The position numbers and the translations under genes are program-made. The notes under the pieces were generated by a model that saw nothing but the letters and a program-made list of their open reading frames with translations, was not told the DNA's origin and ran no database searches. A DNA stretch of 13,221 nucleotides from Methanobacteriota archaeon (lineage in GTDB: Archaea; Methanobacteriota; Methanobacteria; Methanobacteriales; Methanobacteriaceae): positions 1 to 13,221 of the forward strand of contig JAEZRD010000047.1 in the NCBI GenBank assembly GCA_023440975.1. Reading direction: 5' to 3'. Positions 1 to 6,916 of this stretch are shown piece by piece; position 1 is the stretch's first letter; each line of letters begins with the position of its first letter.

Positions 1-82
1 TGAAAAAAAAGAATGAGTATAACAAATATTAAATAAAAGATTTAACATGACAAATTAATTATTTTTTAGGAAAAGAATACTT

Positions 83-424
83 ATGAAATCTATAACTGAA
101 ATTGATAAAAAGTTAACTGAACTAAAAGAAACTGAAGAAGGAATTATTAACTCCACAGAACCTGTAACTAATGAAATTAAAGTTATATTAGTAGGTAGTC
201 AACTTCAACAAGCTGTGATTAAGCATACTATGAATATGGAAGAATCTGAAGTTGAAGCAATGTTAGAAAAAGAAACTAAAAAACTTAAAAAAATAAATCA
301 TGATTATGCTATAGCTAGTAAAAATGAAGATATGAAAAATAAAAGAGCTCTTCATGCTGCTGAATGGACTTGTGATATTAAAGTTCATACTTTAAATTGG
401 CTTTTAGGCAATACTCTTGATTAA
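83..424 (+). CDS. Small protein of unknown function (113 aa)
   Basis: I do not recognise this protein. It is small, charged and largely helical in appearance: an E/K-rich N-terminal half (about residues 5-20), a hydrophobic stretch KVILVGSQLQQAVI around residues 33-46, and a K/E-rich coiled-coil-like segment around 52-85. The end is more conserved-looking, with two Trp and one Cys (AAEWTCDIKVHTLNWLLG, about 92-109). It has no signal peptide or membrane segment. The ATG is preceded at a normal distance by an AGGAAAAG ribosome binding site, and codon use is as AT-rich as in the neighbours, so it looks like a real gene. It lies 46 nt before the surface-protein gene on the same strand and may head that operon. 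No function is inferred. Confidence 0.7.
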   Translation: MKSITEIDKKLTELKETEEGIINSTEPVTNEIKVILVGSQLQQAVIKHTMNMEESEVEAMLEKETKKLKKINHDYAIASKNEDMKNKRALHAAEWTCDIKVHTLNWLLGNTLD

Positions 425-470
425 AAAAATAAATATGAGATTATAAAACTTTTAAAGGAAGAAGAAACTT

Positions 471-1658
471 ATGAAGATTAAAATTATTTCATTATTAATC
501 TTAATTTTTCTTGTTATTGCTCCTGTAATGGCTGAAGATGTTCATGCTACTACAGTTTTTTTAACTTGTGACAATATGCAGGGAAATAATCAAGACATAA
601 ATATGCTTAATGAAATTAAAAATTATATTGAGCAAGATAGTAATGGGCAAATTAATGTAATTGTCGATAGTTCTGCATCTAATCCTAGTGAGGGGGATAG
701 ATTAATGCAAGCAAATGCAGATGTTTGTGTTGAAATAGCTTATGTTGATGCAGGTAATTTACTTTCTCTTGCTAAATATTCATCTTCTGTTTCAACTAAA
801 CATATTATTTTTATTAATGCAGGTACTCTTGATTTAACTAATATGAATTTCATTAGACGTTCTTATGATGATAATTATGACAATAGTTCATTTGCGAATA
901 TTCAGCAGCCTGCAAAATTTTTAGCAGATGCTGGAATTACTCTTATACAACCTGCTAAAGCTTTACCTAATGATGTTAGTAATGATGGGATATCTGAAAG
1001 TAATAGTGAAGTGAATAAGTATTTAGCTGATGCTATAATTAATGCTAGTAATAGTGGAAAAAGTAATGGTACTTTTGACTCTAATTTAGTTTCTTTACAT
1101 AGTATGGATCCTATGTATATGGCTCAGGATAGTCAAAAAGTTGTTAATGGTTATCCTGCTAAAATGGAAAGTAGCTATGGAAGTTATACCACCCAACAAA
1201 TTCTTTATATGACATCATCTTATCTTGTAGGTTACCCATTGAGTGTTCCTAATGATTATGCCGCACCTAGTAATCCTCAACAATATTCATCTTTTAACCA
1301 TAATAGTTATTCTTTAAAAGAGTATATGGACATGGCTAATATTGTTGTTGATTATATGGATAAAAATGGGCAGGCTCCTAATTATATAGATTATGAAGGT
1401 GCACGTATTGGTTATTATGATTTAGTTTATAACTTTGCTTTATTAACTGCAAATCAGACTAGTTCTTCTAACATGGTACTTCCTCAAAATGCAGATTTCC
1501 ACAAATATTATGATAATACTATGACAACAATCGTTACAATTGGAATAGTTATATTAATTATTATTGTAGGAGTGATTCTTGTTAGAAATGCTGTGTTAAA
1601 TCATAGACGCAAAAAAAGATATGCACGTAGAAGACCTAGAAATAGAAAGTTGAGATGA
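471..1658 (+). CDS. Secreted, membrane-anchored protein with pseudomurein-binding-like repeat (395 aa)
   Basis: This is a predicted cell-surface protein. Residues 1-26 form a Sec signal peptide (short basic start, long Leu/Ile core, ending near VMAEDVHA). The exported part (about 27-350) is rich in Asn, Ser and Tyr. Its N-terminal portion alternates beta-like strands (TTVFLTCDN, INVIVDSSAS, KHIIFINAGTL) and may be an alpha/beta fold; I cannot name its family. Residues 281-327 (SLKEYMDMANIVVDYM... then GQAPNYI, YYDLVYNFALL) resemble a single pseudomurein-binding repeat, with its helix, K/R-x-P-NY-V core and aromatic C-terminal helix. A transmembrane helix (about 352-371) is followed by an extremely basic cytoplasmic tail, residues 372-395, with many Arg/Lys. 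The topology is therefore type I: outside domain, one membrane pass, basic tail inside. AAGGAAG precedes the ATG. The repeat assignment is by eye. Confidence 0.8.
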   Translation: MKIKIISLLILIFLVIAPVMAEDVHATTVFLTCDNMQGNNQDINMLNEIKNYIEQDSNGQINVIVDSSASNPSEGDRLMQANADVCVEIAYVDAGNLLSLAKYSSSVSTKHIIFINAGTLDLTNMNFIRRSYDDNYDNSSFANIQQPAKFLADAGITLIQPAKALPNDVSNDGISESNSEVNKYLADAIINASNSGKSNGTFDSNLVSLHSMDPMYMAQDSQKVVNGYPAKMESSYGSYTTQQILYMTSSYLVGYPLSVPNDYAAPSNPQQYSSFNHNSYSLKEYMDMANIVVDYMDKNGQAPNYIDYEGARIGYYDLVYNFALLTANQTSSSNMVLPQNADFHKYYDNTMTTIVTIGIVILIIIVGVILVRNAVLNHRRKKRYARRRPRNRKLR

Positions 1659-1678
1659 CTAAACAGGAGGGGAAAAAT

Positions 1679-2485
1679 ATGAGTGAAAAAATGGAAATTC
1701 TTGTCTTAAATAATGAAATAAATATTTTAAAAGACAAGTTAGCTCAAAAAATGGTATTAAGGGATCATATTCAATTACATGTTTGTCCTAATTTAGATAC
1801 TGATTATATTCTCAAGTTTGGTGGTCTTAATTATGAAGTTTATAATTATCAGGTAGAATGTGAAAAAATCAAAATGAGAATTAGTTTAATGGAAAAACAG
1901 TTAAATAGGGAATCTCAAATTAATTTAATTGAAATTGATAATTATGTTGATAAAAAATTTGCAAAAAAAGATGATTATTTAAAAGAGATGTCTGCTAAAT
2001 TTAATGTTGTAAAAAATCATGGCCTTAAAAAAGAGCTTAAAGGAGAAGAATTTAAAAAATTAAACAAAGAATATAAAGATGCTCTTTTAATTTTACATCC
2101 TGATTTAACTGATTATTTTGATTTAACCATTGAAAATTTTTTATTTAATGCAATTGAAGCTTATGAGGATTATGATAAACAAGGTATTAAATCAGTCAAA
2201 ATTATGGCTTTAAATACTAACCATACTCCTCAAAAAGAAAAAAGTTCTGAAGAATTAAGAGAATTTATTGATACACTAAATATTCGTATAAAATTAATTA
2301 ATAAAGAACTTATTGAAATTAAAGAATCTTATCCTTTTAATAAAAAAGAATTTTTAAGTAATGAAAATAGTGTTAAATCTTATAAAATTAAATTAACAGA
2401 AGAAAAAGAGAATTATATGGAAGAATTTAGTCATTATGAGAATATTGAACATAATATTCTTGATAAATCTCATATAATATATTAA
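1679..2485 (+). CDS. Coiled-coil protein with J-domain-like HPD motif (268 aa)
   Basis: This is a cytoplasmic protein with no signal peptide or membrane segment. Residues 5-80 and about 195-260 are Lys/Glu/Leu-rich and look like coiled coils. Between them, residues 124-175 (EEFKKLNKEYKDALLILHPDL followed by FNAIEAYEDYDKQGI) carry an HPD tripeptide at 140-142 in a helix-loop-helix setting. This resembles J domains and the small HPD-containing proteins of bacteria, which suggests, but does not prove, contact with DnaK/Hsp70 or a degenerate J fold. An in-frame ATG at 1655 overlaps the previous stop, but a strong AGGAGG stands 8 nt before the ATG at 1679, so I chose 1679. The gene follows the surface-protein gene after 20 nt and is surely co-transcribed. 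It may work on the inner face of that membrane protein, which is inference from position only. Confidence 0.72.
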   Translation: MSEKMEILVLNNEINILKDKLAQKMVLRDHIQLHVCPNLDTDYILKFGGLNYEVYNYQVECEKIKMRISLMEKQLNRESQINLIEIDNYVDKKFAKKDDYLKEMSAKFNVVKNHGLKKELKGEEFKKLNKEYKDALLILHPDLTDYFDLTIENFLFNAIEAYEDYDKQGIKSVKIMALNTNHTPQKEKSSEELREFIDTLNIRIKLINKELIEIKESYPFNKKEFLSNENSVKSYKIKLTEEKENYMEEFSHYENIEHNILDKSHIIY

Positions 2486-2500
2486 TTTTTGGTGTTTTAA

Positions 2501-2986
2501 TTGGAAGAATCAGAATTAATAAATGAAATGATTAGTTATTATAGTAAAGATCCTAAACGTATTAATCATTTTTTAAAAGTTTATGCTTATGCTCAAACTA
2601 TAGCTAAATTAGAGAATGTGGATGATGAAACTTTAAAAATTATTGAAGTTGCAAGCATTCTGCATGATATAGGTATTAAAGAAAGTGAAAAAAAATATGG
2701 TGATGCTAAAGGTAGACATCAAGAAGAATTAGGTCCTGATTTAGCTAAAAATTTATTAATAAAATTTGATTATGATTCTGATGTTATTGAAAGGGTTGTT
2801 TATCTTGTAGGTAATCATCATAGTTATAATAAAATTGAGGGTATTGATTTTCAAATCCTTGTTGAAGCTGATTTTTTAGTGAATCTTTATGAGGAAAATT
2901 CTAGAAAATCTACTGTATGTAATGTTGAATCTAATATTTTTAAAACAAATACTGGAAAAAGATTTTTAAAAGAATTATTTTTATGA
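2501..2986 (+). CDS. HD-domain phosphohydrolase (161 aa)
   Basis: This is a small stand-alone HD-superfamily protein. The metal-binding series is complete by eye: His23 (INHFLKVYAYA), His55-Asp56 (SILHDIGI), His73 (GRHQEELG), His106/His107 (VGNHHSYN) and Asp124 (VEADFLVNL). The spacing is that of HD hydrolases of the type acting on nucleotides or other phosphate esters; the substrate cannot be read from the sequence. The start is a TTG with GGTG seven nucleotides upstream, since no ATG lies earlier in the frame. The gene begins 15 nt after the HPD coiled-coil gene and is probably the last gene of that operon. Its stop overlaps the convergent rimI-like gene by 6 nt. Family assignment is firm; role is unknown. 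Confidence 0.85.
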   Translation: MEESELINEMISYYSKDPKRINHFLKVYAYAQTIAKLENVDDETLKIIEVASILHDIGIKESEKKYGDAKGRHQEELGPDLAKNLLIKFDYDSDVIERVVYLVGNHHSYNKIEGIDFQILVEADFLVNLYEENSRKSTVCNVESNIFKTNTGKRFLKELFL

Positions 2987-3418
2987 TGGGCAATCTAAAT
3001 GCATTTTAAATGCATTTGATCCATCTTCATAGTAATTTATTTCTTCTCTGTCAATGACAAATCCAAATGATTTATAGAATTCTATTGCATTAATATTTTG
3101 GACTTTAACTTCCAAATTTATTTTATTTATTCCACATTTAATGAATATGGTTATTGCAGAACGTAGAAGATTTGATCCTATTTTTGTTCCTCTATAATTT
3201 TCATCTACGGCTAAAGATATTATATGACCATTGTTTATTTCTTTTATCCAGAATAAAATATATCCAATAACTATTCCTTCTTCTTCAGCTACTAGAAATC
3301 CAACTCCTAATTCGTATAGTTTTATTAATATTTCAACACTATATGGTTCGGAGAATGACATTGTCTCTATTTGGTATACTTTTTGTAAGTCAGAGTATTG
3401 GAATTCACGAATTATCAT
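2981..3418 (-). CDS. rimI: GNAT N-acetyltransferase, RimI-like (145 aa)
   Basis: This is a GNAT-fold acetyltransferase of the RimI / archaeal N-terminal acetyltransferase group, which transfers acetyl from acetyl-CoA to the alpha-amino group of proteins. Visible motifs are the N-terminal strand-helix MIIREFQYSDLQKVYQIE, the acetyl-CoA pyrophosphate loop VDENYRGTKIGSNLL at 71-85 (R/QxxGxG/A form RGTKIG), and the motif-B segment VKVQNINAIEFYKSFGF at 104-120, typical of RimI. The length is normal for the family. AAGG lies 9 nt before the ATG. The gene is transcribed alone against its neighbours, overlapping the HD gene tail to tail. The exact substrate (ribosomal S18/S5-like or general N-termini) cannot be fixed, so the symbol denotes the family. 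Confidence 0.85.
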   Translation of the reverse strand: MIIREFQYSDLQKVYQIETMSFSEPYSVEILIKLYELGVGFLVAEEEGIVIGYILFWIKEINNGHIISLAVDENYRGTKIGSNLLRSAITIFIKCGINKINLEVKVQNINAIEFYKSFGFVIDREEINYYEDGSNAFKMHLDCPS

Positions 3419-3598
3419 AGTTTTTAAACCTTAATAAAAAAATAATTATGTACTTTTTTATTATGTATCTTTTTATTTTTAATTATTTGGTTAAATGTTT
3501 TATTTTTGGATTAATTTTATTTAATATTATAAATATAAAAATTCTTAGATAAATTAAAAAAAAAAAGATTTTATTTTTGAAAGTTGATGTGTTTTAAT
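3419..3598. promoter_or_regulatory. Divergent promoter region, rimI / UPF0146
   Basis: This is a 180-bp, almost pure A/T intergenic stretch between two divergently read genes, so it must carry both promoters. For the + strand, the best TATA-like element is TTATAAATAT near 3528-3540, which would start transcription around 3560. For the - strand, the TACATAA elements of the tandem repeat (3446-3475) are candidates. Base composition makes individual boxes uncertain. Confidence 0.35.
3446..3475. repeat. Imperfect 15-bp tandem repeat upstream of rimI
   Basis: Two adjacent 15-mers, TTATGTACTTTTTTA (3446-3460) and TTATGTATCTTTTTA (3461-3475), match at 13 of 15 positions. Read on the - strand, each unit is an A-run followed by TACATAA, which resembles a purine-rich BRE plus a TATA-like element. 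The repeat lies 28-57 bp upstream of the rimI ATG and may be part of its promoter. In such AT-rich DNA, slippage alone could also create it. Confidence 0.5.
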
Positions 3599-3994
3599 AT
3601 GTGGGAAGGATTAGGAGAATTTATTCATAAAATAAGCGAAGAAAAGGAATGTTCTTTTAAAGTTGTTGAAGTTGGTGTTGGGAAATTTTTTGATGTTTCT
3701 GATTATCTAAATAAATTTGATAATGTGGAGTTAATTTTAACTGATATTAATCCTTCAAAAGATAATATTTTTAAAGATGATATTATGAATCCTAATTTGA
3801 ATCTTTATGATGGAGTTGATTTGATTTATTCCATTAGACCACCTTATGAGCTTCAACCTTTTTTAATTAGTTTACAGGAAAAAATTGGTGCTGTGCTAAT
3901 TATTAAACCTTTAACTGGTGAAGATTTAAATGTTAAAAATAGAAAAATGCGTTTAAAAACTTATAAAAAGACTAGTTTTTATATTTATCCTTAA
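3599..3994 (+). CDS. UPF0146 family protein (131 aa)
   Basis: This is an archaeal conserved protein of the UPF0146 family. It looks like a reduced Rossmann/SAM-methyltransferase-type fold: KVVEVGVGKF at 21-30 (glycine-rich loop after beta1), ELILTDINP at 44-52 (acidic end of beta2), FKDDIMNPNLNLY at 58-70, and the family signature DLIYSIRPPYELQPF at 74-88, then GAVLIIKPL at 97-105. Its biochemical function is not established. Family members start MWE..., which places the start at ATG 3599; a TTG at 3584 and an ATG at 3587 in the same frame are less likely. The Shine-Dalgarno match is weak (GATGTG). The gene ends 18 nt before the cobalt-precorrin reductase gene and is probably co-transcribed with it. 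Confidence 0.85.
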   Translation: MWEGLGEFIHKISEEKECSFKVVEVGVGKFFDVSDYLNKFDNVELILTDINPSKDNIFKDDIMNPNLNLYDGVDLIYSIRPPYELQPFLISLQEKIGAVLIIKPLTGEDLNVKNRKMRLKTYKKTSFYIYP

Positions 3995-4012
3995 GAACTG
4001 AGTGATTTATTT

Positions 4013-4822
4013 ATGTGTACTGAAAATAAAAATTTACGGATTTTTTTATTAGGCGGAACAAAGGATGCTACAGATATTATTAAGTTAATTAAAAGTAATT
4101 TTAATGATTCTTATATTTTGACCACTACTACTACTGAGTATGGTGCTAAATTGTCTGAAGTTAGTGGAAGTGATGAAACTATAAGTAAACCTTTAGTTAA
4201 AGAAGAAATTTTGGATATTTTAAATAGTGATAATTTTGATTATTTAATTGATGCTACTCATCCTTTTGCATCACATATTACACAAACAATAACTGAAGTT
4301 TCTAAAATTACAGGTATACCTTTTATTCGTTTTGAAAGACCTCGATTTGATTTGAATAAGGTTGATACTAGTCATGTTTATCATGTTAATTCTTTTTCTG
4401 ATGCGGGTAAAATTATTGTTGAAGATTTAGGTTTGAAAAATCGGAATATTTTGCATTTTGCAGGGGCTAATACTATGAGTGAAGTTTTAGAATATGTTGA
4501 TAAAAATTATTTTTTTCCACGTATTTTGAAGGTTGAATCTTCATTGAAAAAATGTGAAGATTTGGGTATTGCTTCTGATCATATTTTAGCTATGAATGGG
4601 GTTTCTAGTAAAGAAGATAATATTTTTCTGATTCAGAAGTATGATGCTGCAGTTATTATTACTAAAGAAAGTGGTGAAACTGGAGGGCTTTTTGAGAAAA
4701 TTTCTGCTGCTAATGAAATAGGTATTAATATTGTTTTAGTTGATAGGCCCGAAGTTCCTAATTTAAATGAAAGTAATGTTGTTGATAATTTTAATGAATT
4801 GTTGATAAGATTAAATTCATGA
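4013..4822 (+). CDS. cbiJ: Cobalt-precorrin-6A reductase CbiJ/CobK (269 aa)
   Basis: This is a reductase of the corrin ring in cobalamin biosynthesis: NAD(P)H-dependent reduction of (cobalt-)precorrin-6A to 6B in the cytoplasm. Family landmarks are IFLLGGTKDA at 10-19 (nucleotide-binding loop), YLIDATHPFASHIT at 77-90, IRFERP at 105-110, VIITKESGETGG at 214-225 and VLVDRPE at 241-247. The length is normal. Methanogens need corrinoids for methyl transfer (the Mtr complex, and methanol methyltransferases in some), which fits the host. As an archaeon using the anaerobic route, the cobalt form is the likely substrate. The ATG follows GAGTGAT. It is second gene after UPF0146 and is not clustered with other cobalamin genes in this window. 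Confidence 0.92.
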   Translation: MCTENKNLRIFLLGGTKDATDIIKLIKSNFNDSYILTTTTTEYGAKLSEVSGSDETISKPLVKEEILDILNSDNFDYLIDATHPFASHITQTITEVSKITGIPFIRFERPRFDLNKVDTSHVYHVNSFSDAGKIIVEDLGLKNRNILHFAGANTMSEVLEYVDKNYFFPRILKVESSLKKCEDLGIASDHILAMNGVSSKEDNIFLIQKYDAAVIITKESGETGGLFEKISAANEIGINIVLVDRPEVPNLNESNVVDNFNELLIRLNS

Positions 4823-4875
4823 AAATTGCTTATTCTTGTTAAATAAAGTAAGGAACTATGGTTTAAATTGGTTTT

Positions 4876-4905
4876 ATATTCTAGGTATAATTTAATATAG
4901 AATAT
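4876..4905. repeat. 8-bp inverted repeat after cbiJ
   Basis: ATATTCTA (4876-4883) and TAGAATAT (4898-4905) form a perfect inverted repeat with a 14-nt loop, between the converging cbiJ and tRNA-Ser genes. It could be a weak bidirectional 3'-end structure. It is AT-rich and lacks a strong T run next to it, so a chance origin is possible. Confidence 0.35.
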
Positions 4906-4942
4906 TATTTAAATAATTAGAAATAGTAAAAATTTGTTTAAA

Positions 4943-5027
4943 CGCCAAGACTGGGATTTGAACCCAGGCGGAGAGAGTCTCCACAGGATCTCAAGTCCTG
5001 CGCCTTACCTGGCTAGGCTATCTTGGC
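4943..5027 (-). tRNA. tRNA-Ser (anticodon UGA)
   Basis: An 85-nt cloverleaf on the - strand. The acceptor stem GCCAAGA/TCTTGGC is perfect, with discriminator G73, as in archaeal tRNA-Ser. The D stem is GCC/GGC. The anticodon stem CAGGA/TCCTG closes the loop CTTGAGA, giving anticodon UGA (plus-strand tca at 4991-4993), which reads UCA and related Ser codons. A long variable arm (GGAG/CTCC) is typical of type II tRNAs, and the T arm CTGGG-TTCAAAT-CCCAG is standard. CCA is not encoded. It lies 89 bp downstream of rpsJ; a T run just past its 3' end (about 4928-4934 on the complementary strand) may end transcription. A TTTATA element near 5063-5070 could be its own promoter. Confidence 0.97.
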
Positions 5028-5116
5028 AATATAAATATATTTAGAAATAAAAATGAAATGGGTATAAAATTGTGCTAAACAAAATTAGCTACAAATTATA
5101 TCTTAGATTCATTTAA

Positions 5117-5425
5117 TTAACTTTTTAGTTCGATTTCGATGCTTACATTATCTGGAACGTTGACTTTCATTACTTGTCTCATTGCTCTTTCATCAGCACC
5201 AATACCGATTAAACGTTTATGAATACGTAATTCCCATTTTTCCCATGTTGCTTTTCCTTCTCCATCCGGAGATTTACGGGTTGGTACAACTAATTTTTTA
5301 GTTGGTAATGGGATTGGGCCTGAAATGTCAACACCAGTACGTTCAGCAATTTTTTTTAATTGATCACATACATAGTTGAGTTTTTCCGGATCTGTTCCTG
5401 TAAGCTTTATTCTTGCTTGATTCAT
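5117..5425 (-). CDS. rpsJ: Ribosomal protein S10 (uS10)
   Basis: This is the small-subunit ribosomal protein S10 of the 30S head. The whole 102-aa chain matches archaeal S10: MNQARIKLTGTDPEKLNYVC at the start, the long loop region GPIPLPTKKLVVPTRKSPDGEG at 41-62, WELRIHKRLIGI at 68-79 and the end VNVPDNVSIEIELKS. The reading frame is open for ten further codons upstream, but GGAGGATAAA stands directly before ATG 5425 and the archaeal family starts at MNQAR, so that start is chosen. It is the last protein gene of the str-type cluster, 129 bp downstream of tuf and beyond a terminator-like hairpin, so its level may be set by read-through. No convincing separate TATA box was seen. Confidence 0.97.
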   Translation of the reverse strand: MNQARIKLTGTDPEKLNYVCDQLKKIAERTGVDISGPIPLPTKKLVVPTRKSPDGEGKATWEKWELRIHKRLIGIGADERAMRQVMKVNVPDNVSIEIELKS

Positions 5426-5473
5426 TTTATCCTCCAAAAAAATAAAAAGGTTCAAAAATCTTCAATAAAAGAT

Positions 5474-5509
5474 AAAAAAATAATTTACATCCCCATAATA
5501 GGGGATGTA
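5474..5509 (-). terminator. GC-rich hairpin plus T run between tuf and rpsJ
   Basis: TACATCCCC (5486-5494) and GGGGATGTA (5501-5509) form a perfect 9-bp stem with a 6-nt loop. Read on the coding (-) strand it is followed by AATTATTTTTTT, including seven T in a row. It begins 45 nt after the tuf stop codon. This is the layout of an intrinsic terminator or mRNA 3'-end stabiliser. Its run of four G/C pairs is exceptional in DNA this AT-rich. A second small hairpin (5458-5473, ATCTT/AAGAT) and more T runs follow before rpsJ. Confidence 0.65.
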
Positions 5510-5554
5510 TGTGTTTTTATAATGTTCTTTTATAAGATTTCAATGCAATCCAGC

Positions 5555-6796
5555 TTATTTAGCTGGAGTTACAGCAATACATACTCCAGCAGCTACGGTT
5601 TGACCCATATCTCTGATAGCGAATCTTCCCATTTGTGGGATTTTTCTTGCATCTTCAATAACCATTGGTTTGGTAGGTCGAACTTTAACAAATGCGGAGT
5701 TACCGGTTTTTAAGAAATCAGGGTTTTCTTCTTCAACTTGACCAGTAGCTGGGTTGACTTTCTTTTGTAATTCAACAAAGGTACATGCTACTTGTGATGT
5801 GTGACAGTGGAATACTGGAGTGTAACCTACAGTAATTACACCAGGGTGTTGTAATACAACGATTTGTGCATCAAAGTCTTTTGCAACAGAAGGTGCGTCA
5901 GTAGTGTGTCCAGCAACGTCTCCTCTTCTAATATCGTTTTTACCTACTCCACGTACATTGAATCCAATGTTATCTCCAGGTACTGCTTCAGGCATTACTT
6001 CATGGTGTTCTTCGATAGATTTAACTTCTCCGGAAGCTCCAGCAGGTTCAAATATAATATTATCTCCTTGTTTCATGACACCGGTTTCAACTCTTCCGAC
6101 AGGTACAGTTCCTACACCAGTAATAGAGTATACATCTTGTACAGGTACTCTTAAAGGTAAGTCTACTGGTTTTTCTGGTGCATTAAGTTTATCTAATGCA
6201 GGGATAAGAGCGTCTCCTTTGTACCAGGTCATGTTTGGACTGGATTCTTTAATATTATCTCCTTCAAATGCAGACATTGGGATGAATGGTACTTGATCAG
6301 GTTTAAATCCGATAGATTTAATTAAAGTAGATACATCTTTCTTTACTTCATTGTATTTATCTTCACTGTAGTCAACTACATCCATTTTGTTTACTGCAAC
6401 GATTAATTGGTTGATTCCTAAAGTTTTGGATAAGAAAACATGTTCTTTGGTTTGTGGCATTACACCATCGTCTGCTGCTACTACAAGTACAGCTGCATCT
6501 GCTTGGGATGCTCCAGTAATCATGTTTTTAACGAAATCTCTGTGTCCTGGACAATCTACTACAGTAAAGTCGTATTTGTTTGTGGAGAATTTTTGGTGAG
6601 CGAGATCTATAGTTACTCCTCTTTCTCTTTCTTCTCCTAATTTGTCCATAACAAATCTGAATTTGTTTTCACCATCATCTAATTGTTGTTCAGCGATTGC
6701 ACCTGCTTTTAATAACATGTGACCCACAAGTGTGGATTTACCGTGATCAACGTGTCCTATAAATGCTAAGTTTATATGTTCTTTTGCTTTTGCCAT
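5555..6796 (-). CDS. tuf: Translation elongation factor EF-1alpha
   Basis: This is the archaeal/eukaryotic-type GTPase that brings aminoacyl-tRNA to the ribosomal A site. All G motifs are present: G1 GHVDHGKST (14-22), G2 region RGVTI (59-63), G3 DCPGH (81-85) and G4 NKMD (136-139). They are followed by the two beta-barrel domains (for example VYSITGVGTVPVGRVETG, then GYTPVFHCHT and the end GQTVAAGVCIAVTPAK). The length of 413 aa is normal for archaeal EF-1alpha. The ATG follows GAGG at a normal distance. Instead of directly following fusA, it is about 300 bp away, with its own TATA box and a leader holding two tandem palindromes, so it is probably an independent transcription unit. Confidence 0.98.
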   Translation of the reverse strand: MAKAKEHINLAFIGHVDHGKSTLVGHMLLKAGAIAEQQLDDGENKFRFVMDKLGEERERGVTIDLAHQKFSTNKYDFTVVDCPGHRDFVKNMITGASQADAAVLVVAADDGVMPQTKEHVFLSKTLGINQLIVAVNKMDVVDYSEDKYNEVKKDVSTLIKSIGFKPDQVPFIPMSAFEGDNIKESSPNMTWYKGDALIPALDKLNAPEKPVDLPLRVPVQDVYSITGVGTVPVGRVETGVMKQGDNIIFEPAGASGEVKSIEEHHEVMPEAVPGDNIGFNVRGVGKNDIRRGDVAGHTTDAPSVAKDFDAQIVVLQHPGVITVGYTPVFHCHTSQVACTFVELQKKVNPATGQVEEENPDFLKTGNSAFVKVRPTKPMVIEDARKIPQMGRFAIRDMGQTVAAGVCIAVTPAK

Positions 6797-6847
6797 TATA
6801 AAAACCTCATTTTAATAAATTAACTTTTTATTAGTTTAATTTTTTTT

Positions 6848-6895
6848 GGTTAAGTATAGTTACTTAACGAAATATAGTTAAGTTTAGACTTAACC
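6848..6895 (-). promoter_or_regulatory. Two tandem palindromes in the tuf leader/promoter
   Basis: Two near-identical perfect palindromes lie side by side: GTTAAGTA-tagt-TACTTAAC (6849-6868) and GTTAAGT-ttag-ACTTAAC (6877-6894), with 8 bp between them and centres 27 bp apart. The outer ends also match as GGTTAAGT/ACTTAACC. As RNA on the coding strand they form two stems with 4-nt loops about 50-100 nt before the tuf ATG. Any GTTAAGT arm can pair with any ACTTAAC arm. As DNA they could be operators. Position, downstream of the TATA box, fits a leader RNA element or a repressor site at the start of transcription. Confidence 0.6.
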
Positions 6896-6916
6896 ATATA
6901 TACAATAATTGATATT

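Noticed and set aside
1655..1678. Start of the HPD coiled-coil gene at ATG 1655, overlapping the previous stop
   Set aside because: The AGGAGG at about 1665-1670 lies within that extension and clearly serves the ATG at 1679.
5426..5455. Ten-codon N-terminal extension of S10 (MNLFIFLEDK)
   Set aside because: The GGAGG site directly before the ATG at 5425 lies inside the extension, and archaeal S10 starts at MNQAR.
5864..6640. Several open frames of 66-130 codons on the + strand opposite tuf
   Set aside because: They lie antisense inside a certain EF-1alpha gene and have Ser/Thr/Pro-rich low-complexity composition typical of reverse-strand shadows.
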